64,000 bases of DNA from Metaphire vulgaris. Its lineage: Eukaryota > Annelida > Clitellata > Crassiclitellata > Megascolecidae. A program made the translations under genes and the position numbers. The stretch is from assembly GCA_018105865.1 (NCBI GenBank), contig CM030866.1, positions 5,438,951 to 5,502,950 on the forward strand, in the 5' to 3' direction. The notes under the pieces were generated by a model that saw nothing but the letters and a program-made list of their open reading frames with translations, had not been told where the DNA came from and did no database searches. Below are positions 56,106 through 64,000 of this stretch, one piece after another. Position 1 is the first letter of the stretch. Each line of letters starts with the position of its first letter.

Positions 56106-56141
56106 TAGTAGTTTCGTAGTAGTAGTAGTAGTAGCAGTGGA
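55827..56141. repeat. (GTA)n/(GTG)n/(GCA)n compound microsatellite
   Basis: Interrupted tract like that at 54092, about 1.4 kb away in the same orientation. Confidence 0.9.
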
Positions 56142-56697
56142 TGGTAACCAAGGGGCTGTCCGTAAATTAAACAATTTTTTGGCGACCTCCTTATCAACAC
56201 CTGAAACATTCAAACCCTCCTCATTTTTACGTAATTTATGGAAGCCCCATCATTTAAAAATTAACATGGGAAACAACAATGACATCCATCAGTCACCAAC
56301 TCATAAATCTCCAGCATCTGCGACGCCCGTAAATTATCACTTTAGATAGAGTTTCAGAGTCAAATTCAGTAGAGGAAGATGCAGAGGGAATAAATCGTCC
56401 ACTCGGACAGGCGATTACCACCGTAACTGAAATTCGATACGTCACGTAGATACGTAGACCAGCCAAACATAATGACTGTAGTAATTACTGCACTTCTAGC
56501 TGATGCCTGAAACACGTTTCGAAGAGACTCAGTTGACTATTATAATAGTAGGCCTAAACGACGTGCATGGCAGTGCAACATTAAAGAAAATTAAAGGCAT
56601 AATTTTTAATTTTTTCAACCCGGAATTTTTTCAACCCGGGCAGAAAAGCAAAGTAACCCGGGCATTGCCCGTAATTGCCCGGGCGTGGTTACGCCAC

Positions 56698-56729
<32 letters not shown>

Positions 56730-57301
56730 CACTGCAGGAACACAAGTTTGTCAAGTTTATTTGAAAAAAATGACCCAGAAAGGAATAGATTGAAAAGGGA
56801 CTGATTGGTTATTGACAATTCTGAACACCAACTGAAAAGTTTTAATAGGGCCCGGCCCCCTCTACCTCCATGGTTATGTCAATGAGTGTAGTAGTACTAG
56901 ACCATATCCGAACCTACATCTCTATTGCAGCCAGCTCCTTAGTTTTTACTTGTGCCAGATCTATCTCGCCCCCCTCACCCCCACCCCGATTGATGCTCCG
57001 ACTTCATCCAGTGGCATCCACGCAAAGGATCAGGACAATGCCAGAAATGAGACAGAGAGAGAGACACACACACACACAGAGCGGCACAGAGACAGAGACG
57101 CAGACAATTTCGCGAGGAATGGTGCTTCGTCTGACACCGAAATCATGACAATGGCAAACGATCGCAACGTAAAAGACCGTTGTTGCGACGACCGAGAAAG
57201 ATCTTCCGAGATTTCGTCGTTTTCGACGCCGGACGTTTCAATCAGGACTCTGACAAAGACAGCGAAAAAAGACGCAACGAGCAAAGACAGGGACTGTCTC
57301 G

Positions 57302-57519
<218 letters not shown>

Positions 57520-57545
57520 GCTCTCACTCTCAGGCTCTCCCTGTC

Positions 57546-57748
57546 CAGTGTTTAATCTAGACTCCTGCATGGACTCCGGGGGAACTGACAAAGCCGGGGG
57601 AAACTGACAAAGCCGGGGGAAAGTCAGCTAAGGGGCTGCTGTTAGTTGATGTAGTACGGTACTGTATGCCAAAATGTCCGGGGGGAATTTGAAATTTCCG
57701 GGAAGGACAATTATCCCCCGGAAAATGGCCTAGCTAGATTAAACCCTG
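57546..57748. mobile_element. hAT-type MITE, family C copy 1
   Basis: Ends CAGTGTTTAATCTAG / CTAGATTAAACCCTG; perfect 8-bp duplication TCCCTGTC at 57538-57545 and 57749-57756. Interior repeats AACTGACAAAGCCGGGGG. Confidence 0.9.
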
Positions 57749-57756
57749 TCCCTGTC

Positions 57757-57936
<180 letters not shown>

Positions 57937-57939
57937 GCA

Positions 57940-58500
57940 TCGTCTTCAATTTCCTGCTCTGAAAGAGACTGGCGGATAAATCTTTCGAGGAAAGAAAGTT
58001 TCCTCAAGAAAATTTAATGAAGACGCCTGCATGGAGACGACAAAATTTAATTCTTGAAATTCAGCAGAAGAACCAGGCATGAGTGGTCAAGCATTGAAAC
58101 TTATCTTCTGTATAGGACCTACGTCGTCAATCTTTCACTGATGAGAAAGTTAATTTAGAAATGACAGATGACGATGCGTCTATAAATTTAGGAGGAAACC
58201 CCATCAATGACCCAGAATAATTCTCGAAAGACCCTTCCAATTTCCATTAATGCGTCGTTAAATTAATTTAGTTTAGCTGAAAGTCGAGGAAAAGAACAGA
58301 ATATCGTTACTTCCTTACTTAGACAAGCATCGGACTTCGATGGTAATTTTTGGCACGGTCTTTTACAGGTCGTAATTACCGAGTTATCGCACAGTGAACG
58401 AGCGATGTAGACCTTTATATAGTGTGCTGAAAATTCGAAATTTTACCAAAATGTCTTCGAAAGGTGACGCTTTGAATTCTGTTTTTACAAGAGCATTGCC
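57940..58500. other. No recognisable gene
   Basis: Unique-looking sequence upstream of tenm; no motif or long frame. Confidence 0.4.
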
Positions 58501-58656
58501 TAACGTAGATGCTCACATTTCCTCATAAACACTGGTTCATTGGAGCTTGCGTAACAAATTGCATTACCACGACAGGTCATTTTCAACGAAAATTTAATAG
58601 TTTGGCCAGACTATTAGCCTACTACTTCCACTGTTGTAGCCACGGGGAGGACACGT

Positions 58657-58772
58657 GGGAGCCGGAGGAGGACGAGGAGAAGCAGGAGGAGGAGAAGCAG
58701 GAGGAGCAGGAAAAGGAAAAGGATGAGGAGCAAGAAGAGGAGGAAGAGGAGGAGGAGGAGGAAGAGAAGAAG
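58657..58772. repeat. (GAG)n/(GAA)n purine tract
   Basis: Purine-rich tract that makes an artefact Glu-rich frame on the plus strand. Confidence 0.85.
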
Positions 58773-58993
58773 GTAGAAGTGACTGAAAGAAAGCTAAGAC
58801 TGTCATATCCATCTCCAATGGTATTGGAGCAGTGTCTTAACTGTCCGCTAGAAGCGGCACTTTCGTTTGTTTGCACCGAACGCCAAACGTCTCCGCAGAT
58901 TATATCTGCGGACACGTCGTTGTCGGCACAGGGAAGGCCGTCAAAGGCACGCACCCGCTCACACACAGACACACACACACACACACAGAAGTC

Positions 58994-59192
58994 CGGTGTT
59001 TAATCTAGACTCCTGGACTCCGGAGGGGAACTGACAAAGCCGGGGGAACTTACAAAGCCCGGGGGAATTCTGCTAGGGGGCTGCTGTTAGTCCATGTAGT
59101 ATGCCAAAATTTCCCGGGGTGAGGAATTTGAAATTTTCGGGGGGAAAGGGCAATTCCCCACCCTCCCCGGAAACGGCCTAGATTAAACACTG
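58994..59192. mobile_element. hAT-type MITE, family C copy 2
   Basis: Ends CGGTGTTTAATCTAG / CTAGATTAAACACTG; flanking octamers CAGAAGTC and CAGCAGTC, one mismatch. Same interior as copy 1. Confidence 0.88.
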
Positions 59193-59799
59193 CAGCAGTC
59201 TGTACTGTCCCTGAATTCCATGAACGCCGAAATCCCGAGACGGGAAAGGCCGAGGGAAGTAAACCATGGCAACGCGCAAGTGACGTCGTCGTCGTCGTCG
59301 TCATGGGCAACGATGACGCAGCCTGACTGTTAATAGACGAATCCGCTTCGATACACCTCCGTCGTGTGATGTCATTTTTACAGTATCTCTGGCGTAACCA
59401 GGACAGAGGCGTAACTAGGGGCACCTGGGGCGGGGGTACATATGCCCCGGGCGTCGAGGTGGGGGCGCCAAAATGGGGTTTAGCTGACCCTATCATGCAG
59501 AAGGGTCGCTAGAGTTGACGTCAGAGGTGGCTCCACAGGAAGGGCCCGTGCCCCATGTTGATTGCCCGCTCCCCAGTAGCCCCATTCTTTAGTACACTCA
59601 TTCTAAGCAACTAGATTAGTCCAGGTTTATAAAAATAGTTGTCAAATCCTGGAGCAGCCACTAGCTGGCGTCACCCGGTACCGTAAAGTCATGATGTACC
59701 CCCACACACACACACACACGCAATGAGCAAAAAAATTACACCATGGACCTCCGTGGTACCTGCTGTACCAGCTCATACATACAAATGACACCGCTTAGC

Positions 59800-59960
59800 C
59801 AAGGGCGTATCGACGGAGGGGGTTTATCGGTAAATATGCCCCCAAAAATTAGTCTACCTAAAAGTTTTTAATGTGTTTTAAAGGATTGTTAAAGTTTTTA
59901 AAGATTTATACCCCCAAATCACATTATACCTCTGAAATAAAATTCCTGGCTACGCCCCTG
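59800..59960. mobile_element. hAT-type MITE, family A copy 4
   Basis: Ends CAAGGGCGTATCGA / GGCTACGCCCCTG; perfect 8-bp duplication CGCTTAGC at 59792-59799 and 59961-59968. Confidence 0.9.
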
Positions 59961-60527
59961 CGCTTAGCCTATTTAATATACAAACACCAATCGTTTTTGG
60001 TGTCACCGCTTGTTATGTTGCAATTGGTGTCACCCGTTGCGACCAGCAATTCCCCTCCTACCCCGCCGCACCCCCAACACACAAAACCCAGCGACGCCAC
60101 TGTTGCGCCATCCAATTTCCCCTCTACGATGGAAAACGGCGACTAAGTCATCTTGTCGTTGTCCGTGCGGTGTGCGTGCATGTGTGTTTGTGTGTGTGTG
60201 TGTGTGTGTCTGCTGCTACTGAGTCGGCAGTGTTGCCGCTGTGGATTTAGAAAATTTTCTAATTACTTCCGACCTCGCAACGGCTTCAAAAGGAAGGAAG
60301 GAAGCGGACGCAACGGACGGACTCGTCCCCGATGGACTTCCCGTCGCCGGGGAATAGCCTATTTCTCCTCGCCTCCCACCCCCACCCCCGCCAACCCCAA
60401 CCCCCCATCCCGGAGGGAAAGTCATTTCGTACCGAATCGCTCACAGCTGGAGCACACTTATTCACCGTGGAAATCATCGAGAAGCCGAACAAAACATGCA
60501 ATTTCAACGCCTTTTTCAGGGTTTCTC

Positions 60528-60757
60528 TTCTCCTCCTCCTCCTCCTCCTCCTCCTCCTGCTCCTCCTGCCCCTTCTTCTCCTTCTCTCACCCACCCACCC
60601 ACCCTACATCCACCTGTCCGTGCGCCGTCATGATGAACGCAATTAAAGAATCTACGCGACACACTTTTTCCACTAAGACAGTAAGTCTTAAGACTTCACA
60701 GGCTAGCAATAGCAACTATGAAATAACTTCTCTATCGCCCTTCTCATCATCATCATC

Positions 60758-60854
<97 letters not shown>

Positions 60855-60865
60855 ACAACAAAATC
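60528..60865. repeat. (CCT)n and (CAT)n tracts
   Basis: (CCT)n at 60528-60575 and (CAT)n at 60746-60856, with only short unique sequence between. Confidence 0.88.
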
Positions 60866-61596
60866 ATCATCAACATTATCACAACCGTCAATGACGTACT
60901 GTACATACCGGTTGGTTTAGTATTCTCATGTCAGTGCCCGTTGGGGCCGGATTAACCAATAGAATAACGTCCCTTATGCCTACGCCTCCCCCCCCCATTT
61001 CAACGGGCCCCCAAATCACCAATTCTAACCATTCCAAGTCAGACATCCTGCGTGACTGCGTCCGATTGGAACCGTAGGGTATCTGTGGTCTGTCTGTCTG
61101 TCTGCTTCTTTTACTGCTTAAGGTATAGAAGAATCTGTGCAGATTTGCTTACTTATTTTCGCTATGGGCAACAACAAAAATAGTCTAATGACGTCATCGA
61201 ACGCTGGATATTGGGCCCCTGGGGGCCTCAACACTTCTGTCCTGCAAGCACCATCACTTCACTTCATCAGTCAATGGGGCCCCTGATGTCATTTACCGAA
61301 GGTCGTCCGTATAACCTGACCCGACCCTGCGTTGGAGTCTGGTGCCGGGTCGGGTCGGGTCGGGTCGGGGTCGTCCATTACGAACGGTGCAGCACCTGAG
61401 CAGGCGGCGATCGGTGACGTTGGAAGCGGACGTGACAACCGACACCTGAGCTTCTGAGGCAGGTGCCCGTTGCCACGGTTACGGAACCGGAACCTAGCGG
61501 CGAAATATTATAAACGACGCGCTGAATTACGTGTAAAAGTAGTAAAACAACAACAACCACTGTTACCGTGTCTTTACGCAATGCATGTACAGTATA

Positions 61597-61644
<48 letters not shown>

Positions 61645-61645
<1 letters not shown>

Positions 61646-62194
61646 AGAGATGCATTAGACAAAAATCTAATCAATTAGAATTAAAATTAGTTGCTTCTAG
61701 CACCTAATTGATTAGCATTATTAGTTCTATTTGTCCAATTGATTATTAGCATTAGCTGCCGTCTAATCAATTAGAATTACAATTAGATTGTCGATGTTCG
61801 CGATACAGTTGACACACCACGCAAAACAGTTTTAAAATACTAATTTAATATCTGCAGTAATTGCATGCAGCTGCAAATGGTTGGAAATGGCTGGCATTTC
61901 CAGTTGTCAACAGCAATCACACAAAACACTTAATCTATCAGCTGTAAGTTTTTTCTTGCTAATGCTACCATGATTATCTCAGCATTATACTATGAGCATG
62001 AGTTTCAACATTATTCTCAGGCTGCCTCGGATGGCTAATTGTCATGTAATTAAAAATAATTAGAATTAGCAGGTAAATTCTAATTGATTAGAATTACGAT
62101 TAGCTGATAAAATTTGCCAATTGATTACAATTAGAATTAGCTGGTCATCTAATCGATTAGCTAATCAATTAAATTGATTAATTACCCATCTCTG
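61645..62194. mobile_element. hAT-type element with AATTGATTAG repeats
   Basis: Ends CAGAGATGCATTAG / TTACCCATCTCTG; octamer ATATATAC on both sides (61637-61644, 62195-62202), but it lies in a TA-rich tract, so the duplication is less decisive. The interior repeats CTAATTGATTAG-like palindromes. 550 bp. Confidence 0.7.
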
Positions 62195-62228
62195 ATATAT
62201 ACATTATACAGTACATACATAGTACATA

Positions 62229-62271
62229 CATAGTATATACACAAACACACACACACACACACACATATATA

Positions 62272-62323
<52 letters not shown>

Positions 62324-62379
62324 ATTTAGTCCAAATTTGCAAGCCAATAAAACTGCTCAATAATAATTAAATCGTGTCT

Positions 62380-62445
<66 letters not shown>
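62229..62445. repeat. (CA)n, (AT)n, (AG)n and (AAT)n tracts
   Basis: Adjacent simple repeats with a short unique piece at 62322-62380. Confidence 0.88.
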
Positions 62446-62446
<1 letters not shown>

Positions 62447-63111
62447 CAATAACAATAATTAGTATTATTATTATAAGCCTACGTTTAACAAATTATTGTG
62501 AACAAATGCAAAATTCGAGAGATCAAAGTAAGTCGCTTTTATATGTATAGACCTATACATAATTATTTATATAAATTATATAAATAAAGAAAGTGTGGTG
62601 TGTGTTTGAATTCATAAGTGTATAACACTGTATATGTACATAGACCAAATATATAGAATATATACAGTATACCATATATACATATTAGATGGGAATTAAT
62701 AGACACCCACTTGCCGACGGTCTATAAATCATGGAGAAAGCCCTGGAGCTTAACCGGTGATGGAAGATGGAGCCAGGATCCAGCAGGAAGACCGAGTGGA
62801 AGTGATTGGAAAGGTAAACAGTCAATTTCCAGTTGTCGCTACATCTCTAAGAAGCTGGTCTTTTGAACGTCGCAAGAGACAGTCGAGAAATTCACTAATT
62901 AATTATATTAGGGGTCATCGCTAAAGTATGTCGTACTATTTTCGGCCATTTTTGACCCTCCCCTATCCTGTCAAGAACTGTAACGAATTTCGGACCCCCC
63001 GCCGTAAAAGTACGTCACAAATCTCGAACCACCTCCAATTTCTCGTTGTTGTCCCATTCGCCGAAACGGCAAGAGAGTACACACACGAGAGGCAAATGAG
63101 ATCATGTTGAG
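62446..63111. other. No recognisable gene
   Basis: No motif or long frame; mildly GC-richer near 62940-63080. Confidence 0.4.
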
Positions 63112-63284
63112 CAGGGGCGTAGCGACGGGGGGTACATCCGTATATATACCCCCACTCCAAAAAAATCAGGCTACCTTAAAGTTTTTAATATGTTTTAAAG
63201 ATTTTCAACGTGTTTTTTTTAAATTTATAACACCCCCAAATCGTATTATGCATCCCTCCAATCAAATTCCTGGCTACGCCCCTG
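63112..63284. mobile_element. hAT-type MITE, family A copy 5
   Basis: Ends CAGGGGCGTAGCGA / GGCTACGCCCCTG; perfect 8-bp duplication ATGTTGAG at 63104-63111 and 63285-63292. 173 bp. Confidence 0.93.
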
Positions 63285-64000
63285 ATGTTGAGGACAAATT
63301 ACTTCTTAACATGAAACTGACATCGGCTGATTTATACGAAAAACAAAATCAACGGCGTCAATTGAAGCTGTGTAAAGCTTGGGAATCATATTTCCAAGCA
63401 ACAGTGTTATAATAACGCATATCAATAAAAAAGACTTCAACTCCGCATCAGCTTTCGATTTTCCACAGGGGCTGCCCCCCACCTTGGAATCGAAGATGAG
63501 ACGACCCACCAGTGGGCTGTCGAAAACTTGCATCTAAACCACCCGACCGCCTCTCGGTGAATGCAAAAATCACCGGTTTTGGACGAATCTCACTACCGGT
63601 CCCGGCCCAAATAAGGGGCCGGTGCCTCCCCCCCCCGTGTCCCCCCGTGTCTACGCTAATGTTGCATTGAATACTGTTGATTCTTCCACAAATGCCAAGC
63701 AACGCGTCCATGTTAATCATCTGACAGTTAACTAAAATGTCCTGGACTAAATGAACAGAAAAGAAGAACTACCATATACCTCCCCCGTCCCTTCCATTCC
63801 CTCGACCCGCCCCCGAGAATAGCGCACATCTCACGGACTGCATTAGTCTGTGACAACTCATGCGAACGTCTAAGAGATGGCAAGATTACGAATCTATAAT
63901 GTAAACAGTCAGCCTTGCAAACTTCCTTCAATAGAACCAAACTGGTGGGTAAGTAGGTTCTATCAGTGTTTACCGTTGTCTCAGGCACAGTCAGTATGTA
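63285..64000. other. No recognisable gene
   Basis: Short frames only. CTACCGGTCCCGGCCCAAAT and TCTACGCTAATG at 63590-63660 resemble a MITE end also seen near 51890-51950; no complete element. Confidence 0.35.

Noticed and set aside
55511..56209. 232-codon minus-strand Thr/Tyr/Pro/His-rich frame
   Set aside because: Translation of (AAT)n and (GTA)n/(GTG)n repeats.
58509..59003. 164-codon Glu-rich plus-strand frame
   Set aside because: Its length comes from a GAG/GAA purine tract; no conserved domain and it runs toward a MITE.

Overview
The window is metazoan nuclear DNA. It carries one large split gene on the minus strand with GT-AG introns of about 0.4-6 kb, embedded in A/T-rich sequence crowded with transposon remnants and trinucleotide microsatellites. 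No bacterial, viral or CRISPR-like organisation is seen. I cannot name the species. A single teneurin with short introns, RTE-like and CR1/L2-like LINE fragments, tRNA-derived SINEs and hAT-type MITEs fit an invertebrate bilaterian better than a vertebrate; this is inference.

The gene is a teneurin (Ten-m/TENM family), a type II single-pass membrane protein of neuronal and other cell surfaces. I could place 25 coding exons from the start codon at 53050 down to the stop at 9239. All splice phases agree and the coding length is 8247 nt (2748 residues plus stop), normal for the family. In order the exons give: intracellular domain with proline-rich and basic patches (exons 1-5), transmembrane helix (exon 5), extracellular juxtamembrane region (exons 6-8), EGF-like repeats (exons 9-12), Cys-rich and transthyretin-like/FN-plug regions (exons 13-17), NHL beta-propeller (exons 17-21), YD-repeat barrel with RHS core (exons 21-24), and the C-terminal toxin-fold-like domain with the TCAP-like end (exon 25). 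Only six EGF-like repeats are visible instead of the canonical eight, and only one of them has the odd, five-cysteine pattern used for dimerisation.

Layout: 1-9238 lies beyond the 3' end of the coding region and holds only repeats plus the probable 3' UTR. 9239-53130 is the teneurin gene. 53131-64000 is upstream sequence or a 5' intron, with a CpG-rich patch at about 53480-53800 (candidate promoter or leader exon), long (GTA)n/(GTG)n, (CT)n and (CAT)n tracts, and more MITEs. I recognise no second host gene.

The most striking structure beyond the gene is the mobile-element landscape. Sixteen MITE-like or larger elements have hAT-type ends and 8-bp target-site duplications that can be read directly: twelve perfect (one of them inside a TA tract, so less decisive) and four with one mismatch. 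One of them splits a LINE reverse-transcriptase frame inside the YADD region. A second regularity is that many of the microsatellites lie at the 3' tail of recognisable retrotransposon families, which suggests they were seeded by those insertions.
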